Source: Rugamonas rubra (lineage in GTDB: Bacteria > Pseudomonadota > Gammaproteobacteria > Burkholderiales > Burkholderiaceae_D). Taken from it: a stretch of 64,000 nucleotides of DNA. Of the stretch, positions 34,835 to 45,051 are shown piece after piece. The notes under the pieces are model-generated. The model saw only the letters and a program-made list of their open reading frames with translations, did not search any database and was not told where the DNA came from. A program made the translations under genes and the position numbers. Within the stretch, counting starts at the first letter, position 1, and the number at the start of each line of letters is the position of its first letter. The stretch spans positions 124,001 through 188,000 of the forward strand of contig NZ_FOTW01000017.1 of assembly GCF_900114705.1 (NCBI RefSeq). Direction: 5' to 3'.

Positions 34835-35893
34835 ATGCACCAGATTGGTACACCTTTATTGCACAGTGCGCCGCAATTGCGCAGCCCGGCGGCCCTGCGC
34901 ACCGTGCTGGCACACGACGCCGACCAGCTGGCCTGCGAGCTGACCAACTGGCAGCAAAGCTACGACCAGATCAGCGCCGGCCTGTTCCGTGGCGCCCTGG
35001 TCGAGTTGCGCATGCCCAAGATCCAGGTCTTCAAGGAAAGCCTGAGCCAGGCGGTGCGGCAGTCCTGCCGGGTGTGGCCGGGCGCCATCTGGTTCGGCCT
35101 GCCCGACCACCCGGTGGCGACCCGCATCAACGGCCGCCAGACCGGCCAGGAATGGATCATGGTGCAGCCGGGCGAGCAGGAGTTCGAGCTGGTCACGCCC
35201 AGCGCCTACGGCATCTACGGCATCGTGGTGTGCCGCCGCATGCTGGCCGAGGCGGCCGAGCGCAGCGGCTGCCTGATCGACTGGGAGCGGGTGCAGGCGG
35301 CCGAGGTGTTGCAGGTGGACGGCGCCGCCCGCGCCGCCTGCGTGCAGACGTTGGCCGCGTTGCTGGGCGGGGATGGCCACGGCGCGCCGGCCGGCGGCAC
35401 CGTGCCGACGCGGGCCGGCCTGTTCGGCGACGACGGCCACGGCGGCGCGGCCGCGCAAGGCACGCCGCTCTGGCAGGAGGCGGTGCTGGGCGCGCTGCTG
35501 GAGATGCTCGACCGCAGCAGCATCGAGCCGGTGGCCGCCGCCAGCGTGCAGCGGCGCCAGCGCGTGGTGGCCAAGGCGCGCGAATACATTTTGGCGCACC
35601 GCGCCGAGAGCATCACCGTGCCGGAGCTGTGCGAGCAGGTGCACGTGAGCCGGCGCACGCTGCAGTACTGCTTCGAGGACGTGCTGGGCATGAGCCCCAT
35701 GCTCTACCTGCGCATGGTGCGGCTGAACGGCGTGCGGCGCCAACTGCACGACCCGACCGCGCGCGGCAGCGCCATCGGCGACGTCGCCGGCGCCTGGGGC
35801 CTGTGCAACTTCAGCCAATTCTCCAGCGACTACCGCAAGCTGTTCGGCGAATGCCCGTCCGCCTCGATGAAGGCGCTGGCACGGCGCAGCTAG
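34835..35893 (+). CDS. AraC-family regulator of ethanolamine use (EutR-like)
   Basis: A 352-residue regulator with an excellent AGGAGG eight bases before the ATG. An N-terminal ligand-sensing region (about 1-240) has QSCRVWPGAIWFGLPDHP and QEFELVTPSAYGIYGIVVCR. A C-terminal AraC domain (about 248-350) has ITVPELCEQVHVSRRTLQYC and GMSPMLYLRMVRLNGVR. Its length and pattern resemble EutR, which activates eut genes with ethanolamine and adenosylcobalamin. It is divergent from the permease-porin-eutBC genes and probably activates them. A Gly/Ala-rich loop (about 175-215) is lineage-specific. Confidence 0.88.
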   Translation: MHQIGTPLLHSAPQLRSPAALRTVLAHDADQLACELTNWQQSYDQISAGLFRGALVELRMPKIQVFKESLSQAVRQSCRVWPGAIWFGLPDHPVATRINGRQTGQEWIMVQPGEQEFELVTPSAYGIYGIVVCRRMLAEAAERSGCLIDWERVQAAEVLQVDGAARAACVQTLAALLGGDGHGAPAGGTVPTRAGLFGDDGHGGAAAQGTPLWQEAVLGALLEMLDRSSIEPVAAASVQRRQRVVAKAREYILAHRAESITVPELCEQVHVSRRTLQYCFEDVLGMSPMLYLRMVRLNGVRRQLHDPTARGSAIGDVAGAWGLCNFSQFSSDYRKLFGECPSASMKALARRS

Positions 35894-35907
35894 CCCGAAA
35901 AAACACC

Positions 35908-35980
35908 GGGGTCAGTGCCGACATTCGGACACAGGCTCTGCAATAAAGAGCTTCGCTGGCGCGGCCTATGGTTGAGCTCG
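35908..35980. repeat. Family B palindromic element, left half only
   Basis: Begins with the arm GGGGTCAGTGCCGACATTCG and runs through the AATAAAGAGCTTCGC core to GGTTGAGCTCG. The right arm is missing. It is followed after five bases by a full copy, so this is a tandem partial duplication. Confidence 0.85.
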
Positions 35981-35985
35981 CCACC

Positions 35986-36081
35986 GGGGTCAGTGCCGAC
36001 ATTCGGACACAGACTCAGCAATAAAGAGCTTCACCGGCGCGTCCTATGGTTGAGCTCGTGTCCGAATGTCGGCACTGACCC
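35986..36081. repeat. Family B palindromic element, full copy
   Basis: Arms of about 24 bases (GGGGTCAGTGCCGACATTCG... and the inverse ...CGAATGTCGGCACTGACC) flank a 47-base core with AATAAAGAGCTTCACC. On either strand it would fold into a long hairpin. A third relative lies at 50080-50176. Confidence 0.9.
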
Positions 36082-36276
36082 TGCCTTGCTGCCCCCGCCT
36101 TGCGCCTTGCTCGGCCGTTGGCACCGCGTCACCTCGCCCCCCCCTTCCCGCTGCATTTGGCGCCGGCGCGCCGCAGCTCGCGCCGCCGCCGCGCCGTTTC
36201 GTCGCATCGCGCCGCGCGGCGCGGCGCCGGCGGGCATAGTTCACTCAGCAACACCCCACAAACAAGGAGAAACACC
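36082..36276. other. GC-rich leader without a recognisable gene
   Basis: About 195 bases of C-rich then CGCCGC-rich sequence between the family B repeat and the next gene. Open frames here have runs of Arg/Ala and no RBS. I see only AAGGAG just before the following ATG; a promoter must lie here but no clear box is visible. Confidence 0.5.
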
Positions 36277-36801
36277 ATGCTGCAACAGATCATCAGCCAC
36301 ACCCCAGTCTACGTTTGGGCTATCCTGGGCTTCCTGGTCTACCGTGGCGTGCTCGCCAGCCAGGACCGCACGGTCGCGCTGCGCTCGCTGTTCATCATCC
36401 CCGCCGTGATGGTCGCGCTGTCGCTGCAGGACATCGCCAGCCGCTTCGGCCTGCACGACGCCCCGCTGGCGGCCTGGCTCATCGGCGCGGCGCTGGGCGG
36501 CGGCCTGACCTGGCAGCTGATCGACGCCAAACGCATCAGCATCAACCGCGCCGAGGGTAGCGTCACGCTGCGCGGCAGCTGGCTGCCACTGGCCATGATG
36601 ATGGCCATCTTCTGCGCCAAGTACGCCGTCGCCATCGCCTCCGCCATGTCGCCGGCCCTGCGCCAGGAGCCGCTGTTCGCCGTGACCGTCTGCGCCACCT
36701 TCGGCGCGTTCAACGGTGTCTTCCTGGGCCGCCTGTCGCGCCACCTGGCCGCCTACCTGAAAGCGGCGGCGCCGGCCGCGCTGCAATCGACACCGAACTA
36801 A
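36277..36801 (+). CDS. DUF6622-like inner-membrane protein
   Basis: A 174-residue integral membrane protein with about four to five helices. The start MLQQIISHTPVYVWAILGFL, following AAGGAG, is conserved in a small family common in Burkholderiales (I believe DUF6622). It continues with SQDRTVALRSLFIIPAVMVA and a second half with FAVTVCATFGAFNGVFLGRL. Function unknown. The longer upstream frame is rejected as GC-rich non-coding. A strong terminator follows. Confidence 0.78.
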   Translation: MLQQIISHTPVYVWAILGFLVYRGVLASQDRTVALRSLFIIPAVMVALSLQDIASRFGLHDAPLAAWLIGAALGGGLTWQLIDAKRISINRAEGSVTLRGSWLPLAMMMAIFCAKYAVAIASAMSPALRQEPLFAVTVCATFGAFNGVFLGRLSRHLAAYLKAAAPAALQSTPN

Positions 36802-36847
36802 CACCGCCAACAGGACGCCGGCGCCGCCGCCGGCTTCCAGTAAGATC

Positions 36848-36884
36848 AAAGGGCGCCCGGTCTGCGAGACCTGGCGCCCTTTTT
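36848..36884 (+). terminator. Intrinsic terminator
   Basis: AAAGGGCGCC pairs with GGCGCCCTTT, extended inside by GGTCT/AGACC, and ends in TTTTT. It terminates the preceding membrane-protein gene. Confidence 0.9.
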
Positions 36885-36952
36885 CATGTCGCGGTGGAGG
36901 CGCCGGCGGGCGCCCTGCGTGCATGCGGCTGCTTCGAACCGGCGTGGCCCAT

Positions 36953-36989
36953 AAAAAAACCCTCCCGGCGGCGACGCGGGGAGGGTTTC
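36953..36989 (-). terminator. Intrinsic terminator after secF
   Basis: On the minus strand AAACCCTCCC, loop, GGGAGGGTTT runs into a T-tract of seven. It lies 27 bases after the secF stop and closes the queA-tgt-yajC-secD-secF run. Confidence 0.88.
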
Positions 36990-37015
36990 TACTGCTAGTT
37001 CGACGGGGCCGGCGT

Positions 37016-38038
37016 TTATACCACCGCGCCGTCCGTTTCGTCCTTTTCCTTGATCGGCTTGATCAGGTCCTCGCGCGTCACGCCCAGCCACATGGCGACG
37101 GCGGCGGCGACGAACACCGACGAGTAGATGCCGAAGCAAATACCGATGGTCAGCGCGATGGCGAAGAAGTGCAGCGTCGGGCCGCCCAGCAGCAGCATCG
37201 ACAGCACCATCATCTGCGTGCAGCCGTGGGTGATGATGGTGCGCGAGATGGTGCTGGTGATGGCGTTGTCGATCACCTCGTGCACCGAGGCCTTGCGCTG
37301 CTTGCGGAAGTTCTCGCGGATCCGGTCGAAAATCACCACCGACTCGTTGACCGAGTAGCCCAGCACCGCCAGCACCGCCGCCAACACCGTCAGCGAGAAT
37401 TCCCACTGGAAGAAGGCGAAGAAGCCGAGGATGATGACCACGTCGTGCAGGTTGGCGATGATGGCGGCGACGGCGAACTTCCACTCGAAGCGCACGGCCA
37501 GGTAGATCATCACGCCGACGATCACCATCGCCAGCGCGTTCATGCCGTTCTGGGCCAGCTCGTCGCCCACCTGCGGGCCGACGAATTCGACCTTCTGCAG
37601 GGTCACCGTCTCGGCGCCGGCGGCGTCGACGCAGCCGGCCTTGACGATGTGCTCGCCCTTGGCGCTGACCGTGTCGATCTGCTTCATGGCGCCCTGCTCG
37701 GCCAGGCACAGCTTGTCGAACACCAGTTGCGAGGCGTTGGCGCCGGCCACCGTCTTGATGATCGGCAGGCGGATCATGACGTCGTGCGCGGTGCCGAAGC
37801 TGGTCACCTCGGGCTGCTCGTAGCCGATCTGCTCGAGCGAGTGGCGGATGCCCTCGAGGTTGGCGGCCTTGGCGTACTTGAGCTCCATCACGGTGCCGCC
37901 CTTGAACTCGACCGAGAAGTGCAGCCCTTTGTGCACCAGGAAGAACACCGCCGCGACGAAGGTCAAGGCCGAGATGACGTTGAAGATCAACGCATGGCGC
38001 ATGAAGGGAATGTCTTTTTTAATCCGGAAAAATTCCAT
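37016..38038 (-). CDS. secF: Protein translocase subunit SecF
   Basis: Inner-membrane partner of SecD that uses proton motive force to help pull proteins out of the Sec channel. The 340 residues have six helices: TM1 near 15-35, a periplasmic domain (about 36-165) beginning FSVEFKGGTVMELKYA, then five helices with GYSVNESVVIFDRIRENFR (about 222-240) and SRTIITHGCTQMM. AGAGGA precedes the ATG. It is 57 bases downstream of secD, the invariant order. Confidence 0.97.
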   Translation of the reverse strand: MEFFRIKKDIPFMRHALIFNVISALTFVAAVFFLVHKGLHFSVEFKGGTVMELKYAKAANLEGIRHSLEQIGYEQPEVTSFGTAHDVMIRLPIIKTVAGANASQLVFDKLCLAEQGAMKQIDTVSAKGEHIVKAGCVDAAGAETVTLQKVEFVGPQVGDELAQNGMNALAMVIVGVMIYLAVRFEWKFAVAAIIANLHDVVIILGFFAFFQWEFSLTVLAAVLAVLGYSVNESVVIFDRIRENFRKQRKASVHEVIDNAITSTISRTIITHGCTQMMVLSMLLLGGPTLHFFAIALTIGICFGIYSSVFVAAAVAMWLGVTREDLIKPIKEKDETDGAVV

Positions 38039-38095
38039 GAAATCCTCTGAGTATGGAGTGCGCGGCCGGCCGCGCGAGGCGGCCGGCGACGATAC

Positions 38096-39961
38096 TTATT
38101 TCGACAGGCCCGGCACCCACACGGTGCCGATGGCGATCGATTGCAGCTTCTTCTTGCGGCCGTACCAGAGGTTGACCACGCCGCGCGAAATGAACACGGC
38201 CGAGAACATCGAGGTCAAAATGCCCAGGCAGTGCACCACGGCGAAGCCGCGGATGGCGCCGGAGCCGAACACCCACAGGGCCACGCCGACGATCAGGGTG
38301 GTCACGTTGGAGTCCAGGATGGTGGCCCAGGCGCGTTCGAAGCCGACCGAGATGGCCTGCTGCGGCGAGGCGCCGCCGCGCAGCTCCTCGCGGATGCGCT
38401 CGTTGATCAGCACGTTGGCGTCGATCGCCATGCCCAGCGCCAGCGCGATCGCGGCGATGCCCGGCAGGGTCAGCGTGGCCTGCATCAGCGACAGCAGGCC
38501 GATCAGCAGCAACAGGTTGCAGGCCAGCGCCAGCACGCTGAAGAAGCCGAACATCATGTAGTAGAACATCATGAAGACGGCGATGGCGGCGAAGCCGTAC
38601 ATGGTCGAATGCAGACCCTTGCTGATGTTCTCGGCGCCCAGTTGCGGGCCGATGGTGCGTTCCTCGACGAAGTCCATCGGCGCGTACAGCGCGCCGGCGC
38701 GCAGCAGCAGCGCCAGCTCGGCGGCGTTTTCCGCGTTGCCCATGCCGGTGATCTGGAAGCGGCTACCCAGTTCGCTCTGGATGGTGGCGACCGACAGCAC
38801 TTCCGGCTTGCCCTTCTCGAACAGCACCATGGCCATGCGCTTGCCGACGCGCTCGCGGGTCGCTTCGCGCATCTTGCGGCCGCCGTCGCCGTTCAGGTCG
38901 ATGCTGACGGCCGGTTGCTGGTTCTGGTCGAAGCTGGCGGTGGCGCTGGCGATGTAGTCGCCGGTCAGGGCGACGTCCTTGGTCAGCACGACGGGCACGC
39001 CCTTGCCGACGGTGAACAGCTCGGAGTTGAACGGGATCGAGGCGGACAGCTCGGTGCCCGGGGTGACGGTGTCGTCGACCATGCGCACTTCCAGCGTGGC
39101 GGTGCGGCCGATGACGGCCTTGGCGCGCGCCACGTCCTGCACGCCGGGCAGCTGCACGACGATGCGGTCGGCGCCCTGCTGCTGGATGATAGGCTCGGCC
39201 ACGCCCAGCTCGTTGACGCGCTTGGACAGGGTGGCGATGTTCTGCTTGACGCCGTCGTCGATGGTTTGCTTGAGCGCGGCCGGCTTCAGGCTGACTTGCA
39301 GCTTGAGCTCGTCGCCGGCGCCGCTGTCGACGAAGGCCAGGTCGGCCATCTGGCCCGACAGCACGTCCTTGGCCTTAGTGCGGGTGTCGGCGTCGCGGAA
39401 CTTGATTTCGATGGTGTCGCCGACGCGGTCGATGCCGGCGTGGCGCACGTTCTTGTCGCGCAGCGCGCTGCGGGCGGCGGCCTGGATGCCTTGCACGCGC
39501 TTGCTCAGCGCGGCCTTGACGTCGACCTGCAGCAGGAAGTGGACACCGCCGCGCAAGTCGAGGCCGAGGTACATCGGCAGCGCGTGCAGGCTTTGCATCC
39601 ACTTAGGTGTGTTCGGTTGCAGGTTCAGCGCCACCAGGTAGGTCGGGTCGGCCGGATCGGTGTTCAGATCCTTCTCCAGCACGGACTTGGCCTTGAATTG
39701 GGTGTCGGGGTCGGCGAAGCGGGCGCGCACCGAGGCGTAGGTGCCGGTGCCGTCGAAGCTGATGCCCTCGGCGGCGATGTTTTCCTTCTTCAGCACGGCG
39801 GCGACCTGGGCCGCCATCTCGCTGCTCATCTTGACGGTCGACTTGCCGCTGGTGACCTGCACCGCCGGCGTGTTGCCGAAATAGTTGGGCGCCGTAAACA
39901 ACGCACCCAGCAGGATGGCGACGGCGATGAGGATGTACTTCCAGACTGGATAGCGATTCAT
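38096..39961 (-). CDS. secD: Protein translocase subunit SecD
   Basis: The start is put at the ATG of MNRYPVWKYILI; a TTG three codons earlier is possible. The 621 residues show TM1, the large periplasmic P1 region beginning YLGLDLRGGVHFLLQVD, the P4 region with ERTIGPQLGAENISKG, and helices 2-6 with GMAIDANVLINERIREELR. It acts with SecF and YajC on SecYEG. The spacing and order yajC-secD-secF are standard. Confidence 0.97.
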   Translation of the reverse strand: MNRYPVWKYILIAVAILLGALFTAPNYFGNTPAVQVTSGKSTVKMSSEMAAQVAAVLKKENIAAEGISFDGTGTYASVRARFADPDTQFKAKSVLEKDLNTDPADPTYLVALNLQPNTPKWMQSLHALPMYLGLDLRGGVHFLLQVDVKAALSKRVQGIQAAARSALRDKNVRHAGIDRVGDTIEIKFRDADTRTKAKDVLSGQMADLAFVDSGAGDELKLQVSLKPAALKQTIDDGVKQNIATLSKRVNELGVAEPIIQQQGADRIVVQLPGVQDVARAKAVIGRTATLEVRMVDDTVTPGTELSASIPFNSELFTVGKGVPVVLTKDVALTGDYIASATASFDQNQQPAVSIDLNGDGGRKMREATRERVGKRMAMVLFEKGKPEVLSVATIQSELGSRFQITGMGNAENAAELALLLRAGALYAPMDFVEERTIGPQLGAENISKGLHSTMYGFAAIAVFMMFYYMMFGFFSVLALACNLLLLIGLLSLMQATLTLPGIAAIALALGMAIDANVLINERIREELRGGASPQQAISVGFERAWATILDSNVTTLIVGVALWVFGSGAIRGFAVVHCLGILTSMFSAVFISRGVVNLWYGRKKKLQSIAIGTVWVPGLSK

Positions 39962-40010
39962 ATTGTTCAACGTTCAGTGTTAGGCGTCGGATGCAACATA
40001 TGCAACATAC

Positions 40011-40043
40011 GGAAACGGCCGCGCTTCTGGTGCGGCCGTTCCC
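40011..40043. other. Intercistronic inverted repeat between yajC and secD
   Basis: GGAAACGGCCGC pairs imperfectly with GCGGCCGTTCCC across nine bases. There is no T-tract on the minus strand, so it is more likely an mRNA-processing or stabilising hairpin than a terminator. Confidence 0.55.
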
Positions 40044-40064
40044 GTGACCAAGTGCTCGCCGGTC

Positions 40065-40394
40065 TTACAGCGCCTTGAGCGTGCCCTTTGGCAGCAGCAT
40101 GGTGATCGAGCTCTTCTGCACGACGATCTCGGTGCCGGTCGACACTTCCAGCGTCACGTAGCCCTCGGTGACCTTGGCGACCTTGCCCAGCAGGCCGCCG
40201 GCGGTGACCACTTCGTCGCCCTTGGCGAGCGCGTCCATCATGGCCTTTTGTTCCTTGGCGCGTTTTTGCTGAGGACGGATCATCAGGAAATACATGGCCA
40301 CGAACATCAGGATCAGCGGCAGGAAACTGGTGATGTTGCCGCCCAGGCCCAGGGCGTCGAGTGGGGATTGTGCGTATGCGTTGGAAATGAACAC
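40065..40394 (-). CDS. yajC: Preprotein translocase subunit YajC
   Basis: A 109-residue small membrane protein of the SecDF-YajC complex. One helix (about 22-41, ITSFLPLILMFVAMYFLMIR) is followed by the family motif RPQQKRAKEQKAMMDALAKG and a C-terminal beta domain with GDEVVTAGGLLGKVAKV. It lies between tgt and secD as in most proteobacteria. Confidence 0.97.
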   Translation of the reverse strand: MFISNAYAQSPLDALGLGGNITSFLPLILMFVAMYFLMIRPQQKRAKEQKAMMDALAKGDEVVTAGGLLGKVAKVTEGYVTLEVSTGTEIVVQKSSITMLLPKGTLKAL

Positions 40395-40522
40395 AGATAA
40401 CTCCGGTGATTAGTTTGAAAAACAGCGCTGTATTCTAGCACTGGCCGGCGAAGCCAAGGCTGCCGGCTAGGTGGGGTCTTACATAATTTTTACAAGACTT
40501 GCAACATTTATTACCCACATCG

Positions 40523-40589
40523 CCCCCGCAACCCGGCAAACAGGGGTCTGACCCCATGCGGGGTCAGACCCCGGCGTCCGGGTTGCGGG
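40523..40589. repeat. REP-like element, family A, copy 7, with outer arms
   Basis: The core GGGGTCTGACCCC-ATGC-GGGGTCAGACCCC is at 40543-40572. It is flanked by outer arms CCCCGCAACCCGG and CCGGGTTGCGGGG. It lies in the 211-base gap between tgt and yajC. Confidence 0.88.
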
Positions 40590-40605
40590 GTGGCTGGGAG
40601 CGGCG

Positions 40606-41763
<1,158 letters not shown>

Positions 41764-42813
41764 TTAATTATTCGATGAATTTTTCTGTGGTGCCCGCGCC
41801 TGGGTGGTCAGCAGCATGGCGTCGCCGTAGCTGAAGAAGCGGTACTCGTTGGCGATGGCGTGGGCGTAGGCGGCGCGGATCTGCGCGTAGCCGGCGAAGG
41901 CCGAGACCAGCATCAGCAGGGTCGACTTGGGCAGGTGGAAGTTGGTGATCAGCCGGGTCACCGTCTTGAACAGGTAGCCGGGCGTGATGAACAGGGCGGT
42001 GTCGGCGCTGCCGGCGACCAGTTCGCCGCTCTGCGAGGCCGACTCCAGCGCGCGCAGGCTGGTGGTGCCGACAGCGACCACGTCGCGCCCGGCGGCGCGG
42101 GCGGCGCGCACCGCGTCCACCGTGGCCTGCGGCAGGGTGTACCACTCGGTGTGCATCTTGTGCTCGGCCAGCACCTCGGCGCGCACCGGCTGGAAGGTGC
42201 CGGCGCCGACGTGCAGCGTGACGTAGGCGAACTGCACGCCCTTGGCGGCCAGCTTGGCCAGCAGCGCCTGGTCGAAGTGCAGGCCGGCGGTGGGTGCGGC
42301 GACGGCGCCGGGCACCTTGTTGAACACGGTCTGGTAGCGCGTCTCGTCGAAGGAGTCGGCCGTGTGCTCGATGTAGGGCGGCAGCGGCAGGCGGCCGTGC
42401 GCCTCGATCAGCTCGAACACGTCGGCGTCGAAGTGCAGGGTGAAGAACTCGCCGGCGCGGGCGCCGACGGTGACGTCGAAGGCGTCGGCCAGGCGGATCT
42501 TGCAGCCCGGCGGCGGCGACTTGGAGGCGCGCACCTGGGCCAGCACGGTGCGGCTGTCGAGCACGCGCTCGACCAGCGCCTCGATCTTGCCGCCGCTCTC
42601 CTTGACGCCGAAGAAGCGCGCCTTCAGCACGCGGGTGTCGTTCATCACCAGCAGGTCGCCGGCCTGCAGCTGGTCGACGATGTCGGCGAACTGGCGGTCG
42701 ACCAGCTGGTCGCCGTCCAGGTGCAGCAGGCGCGAGGCGCTGCGGTCCGGCAGGGGAAATTGCGCGATGCGCTCTGGCGGCAAGTTAAAATCGAAATCGG
42801 AAAGCGAGTACAT
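41764..42813 (-). CDS. queA: S-adenosylmethionine:tRNA ribosyltransferase-isomerase
   Basis: Builds epoxyqueuosine from preQ1-tRNA with the ribosyl group of SAM. The start is the ATG of [20 protein letters not shown], the family's standard N-terminus; 37 extra upstream codons in the frame are rejected. The 349 residues include [42 protein letters not shown] and [20 protein letters not shown]. It is the first gene of the queA-tgt-yajC-secD-secF run and divergent from recG. Confidence 0.97.
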   Translation of the reverse strand: MYSLSDFDFNLPPERIAQFPLPDRSASRLLHLDGDQLVDRQFADIVDQLQAGDLLVMNDTRVLKARFFGVKESGGKIEALVERVLDSRTVLAQVRASKSPPPGCKIRLADAFDVTVGARAGEFFTLHFDADVFELIEAHGRLPLPPYIEHTADSFDETRYQTVFNKVPGAVAAPTAGLHFDQALLAKLAAKGVQFAYVTLHVGAGTFQPVRAEVLAEHKMHTEWYTLPQATVDAVRAARAAGRDVVAVGTTSLRALESASQSGELVAGSADTALFITPGYLFKTVTRLITNFHLPKSTLLMLVSAFAGYAQIRAAYAHAIANEYRFFSYGDAMLLTTQARAPQKNSSNN

Positions 42814-42973
42814 GAGCAAACTTCTAGACGGTGTGAGGAAAATACGAACGGCGCCCGGATCGCGCACACTATGCCACGATCCCGCGCAAGCCTTACAATA
42901 TCGGCCTCGCTGCGCGACGGCCAACCCTCTATTTTACGCTAGCGTCTGAAAAACGCCGGCAAATCGCCCGAAT

Positions 42974-45040
42974 ATGCCCGTTCCGAAGCCAAAAGCAGTC
43001 AAGAAAGTCGTCAGCCCGGAGGCCAAGCTGGCCAAACTCGGCCTGCGCACCGACATGGACCTGGTGCTGCACCTGCCCATGCGCTACGAGGACGAGACCC
43101 AGGTCGTCAGCATCCAGGAGGCTTGTTTGCACGGCGGCGAGTCGTCCCAGGTCGAGGGCCTGGTGGTGAAGAACGAGATCACCTTCAAGCCACGGCGCCA
43201 GCTGCTGGTGCACATCGCCGACGAGACCGGCGACCTGCAACTGCGCTTCATGAACTTCTACGGCAGCCAGGTCAAGCAGCTGGCCGAGGGCACCCGGGTG
43301 CGCGCGCGCGGCGAGCTGAAACACGGCTTCTTCGGCGCCGAGATGGTGCACCCGACCTACAAGGTGGTCAACGAGGGCGCCCCGCTGCCGACCTCGCTGA
43401 CACCGGTCTACCCGTCCGGCGAGGGCCTGTCGCAACCGATCCTGCGGCGCGCCATCAACGACGCCATGAAGCGCATCGACTGGACCGACACCCTGCCGGC
43501 CGAGCTGCGCGCCGAGATGAGCCTGTCCGACTTCGAGCCCTCGGTCAAGCTGCTGCACTATCCGCCGCAGCAGGTCGACGAGCACGCCCTGGCCGACCGC
43601 TCGCACCCGGCCTGGGTGCGCATGAAGTTCGACGAGCTGCTGGCCCAGCAGCTCTCGCTCAAGCGCGCCCAGCGCGCCCGCCGCTCCAAGGGCGCCGCCG
43701 CGCTGAAGAGCGTGGGCGCGCTGTCGCAGGCCTTCCAGGCGGCGCTGCCGTTCCAGCTGACCGGCGCCCAGCAGCGCGTGCTCGACGAGATCCGCGCCGA
43801 CCTGCGCCACCCCTACCCGATGCAGCGCCTGCTGCAGGGCGACGTCGGCAGCGGCAAGACGGTGGTGTCGGCGCTGGCCGCCGCGCAGGCCATCGACAGC
43901 GGCTTCCAGGCGGCGCTGATGGCGCCCACCGAGATTTTGGCCGACCAGCACTTCCGCAAGATCGCGGCGTGGATGGAGCCGCTCGGCGTCAAGGTGGCCT
44001 GGCTGACCGGCAGCCTGAAGAAGAAGGACAAGCTGGCCGCCTACGCGCTGATCGAGTCGGGCGAGGCGCAGCTGGTGATCGGCACCCACGCGCTGATCCA
44101 GGAGGGCGTGCAGTTCGCCAAGCTGGGCCTGGTGATCGTCGACGAGCAGCACCGCTTCGGCGTCGGCCAGCGCCTGACCCTGCGCAACAAGGGCAATGTG
44201 GACGCCGTGCCGCACCAGTTGATGATGTCGGCCACGCCGATCCCGCGCACGCTGGCGATGACCTACTACGCCGATCTGGAGGTGTCGGTGATCGACGAGC
44301 TGCCGCCCGGCCGCAGCCCGATCGTCACCCGCGCCATCGACCAGAACCGGCGCGACGAGGTGATCGAGCGGGTCTACGCGGCGGCGCAGGAAGGCCGCCA
44401 GGTGTACTGGGTTTGTCCGCTGATCGAGGAGTCCGAGGCGCTGCAGTTGCAGACCGCCACCGACACCCACGCCATGCTGGCCGACTCGCTGCCAGGCCTG
44501 GTGGTGGGCCTGGTGCACGGCCGCATGAAGACGGCCGAGAAGCAGGAGGTGATGGACGCCTTCACCGCCGGCCAGGTGCACGTGCTGGTGGCGACCACGG
44601 TGATCGAGGTCGGCGTCGACGTGCCGAACGCCTCGCTGATGGTGATCGAGCACGCCGAGCGCTTCGGCCTGTCGCAACTGCACCAGCTGCGCGGCCGGGT
44701 TGGCCGCGGCTCGGCGGCCAGCGTCTGTCTGCTGCTGTACCAGGGGCCGCTGGGCGGCGTGGCGCGCCAGCGTTTGATGACCATGCGCGAGACCACCGAC
44801 GGCTTCGAGATCGCCCGTCGCGATTTGGAGATACGCGGCCCCGGCGAGTTCCTCGGCGCGCGCCAGTCGGGTCAGGCGATGCTGCGCTTCGCCGACCTGG
44901 AGACCGACGGCTGGCTGGTCGACCAGGCGCGCGACGTGGCGCAAGACCTGCTGCACGCCAGCACGCCGGACAAGGCGGCCACGGTGGAGGCCCACCTGGC
45001 CCGCTGGCTGGGCGGCAAAGAGGAGTTCCTCAAGGTCTAG
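42974..45040 (+). CDS. recG: ATP-dependent DNA helicase RecG
   Basis: Remodels stalled forks and branched DNA. The 688 residues comprise a wedge/OB domain (about 1-200), two helicase lobes with Walker A GDVGSGKTVVSA (near 290), DEQH box VDEQHRFGVGQR (near 390) and SATPIPRTLAMTYYADLEVS, and the C-terminal TRG-type GRVGRGSAAS motif. It is alone on the plus strand, divergent from queA, with 160 bases between the two genes. The end is close to and convergent with the MFS-linked peptide gene. Confidence 0.97.
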   Translation: MPVPKPKAVKKVVSPEAKLAKLGLRTDMDLVLHLPMRYEDETQVVSIQEACLHGGESSQVEGLVVKNEITFKPRRQLLVHIADETGDLQLRFMNFYGSQVKQLAEGTRVRARGELKHGFFGAEMVHPTYKVVNEGAPLPTSLTPVYPSGEGLSQPILRRAINDAMKRIDWTDTLPAELRAEMSLSDFEPSVKLLHYPPQQVDEHALADRSHPAWVRMKFDELLAQQLSLKRAQRARRSKGAAALKSVGALSQAFQAALPFQLTGAQQRVLDEIRADLRHPYPMQRLLQGDVGSGKTVVSALAAAQAIDSGFQAALMAPTEILADQHFRKIAAWMEPLGVKVAWLTGSLKKKDKLAAYALIESGEAQLVIGTHALIQEGVQFAKLGLVIVDEQHRFGVGQRLTLRNKGNVDAVPHQLMMSATPIPRTLAMTYYADLEVSVIDELPPGRSPIVTRAIDQNRRDEVIERVYAAAQEGRQVYWVCPLIEESEALQLQTATDTHAMLADSLPGLVVGLVHGRMKTAEKQEVMDAFTAGQVHVLVATTVIEVGVDVPNASLMVIEHAERFGLSQLHQLRGRVGRGSAASVCLLLYQGPLGGVARQRLMTMRETTDGFEIARRDLEIRGPGEFLGARQSGQAMLRFADLETDGWLVDQARDVAQDLLHASTPDKAATVEAHLARWLGGKEEFLKV

Positions 45041-45051
45041 GCGGGTCTACT

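Noticed and set aside
30500..35000. Cobalamin riboswitch in the ethanolamine cluster
   Set aside because: I looked for a B12-box-like stretch in the leaders of the permease and eutB and saw none; only a covariance search could exclude a divergent one.
36100..36276. 59-codon N-terminal extension of the DUF6622-like gene
   Set aside because: It begins at TTG in a GC-rich run, is Arg-rich and has no RBS; AAGGAG precedes the internal ATG.
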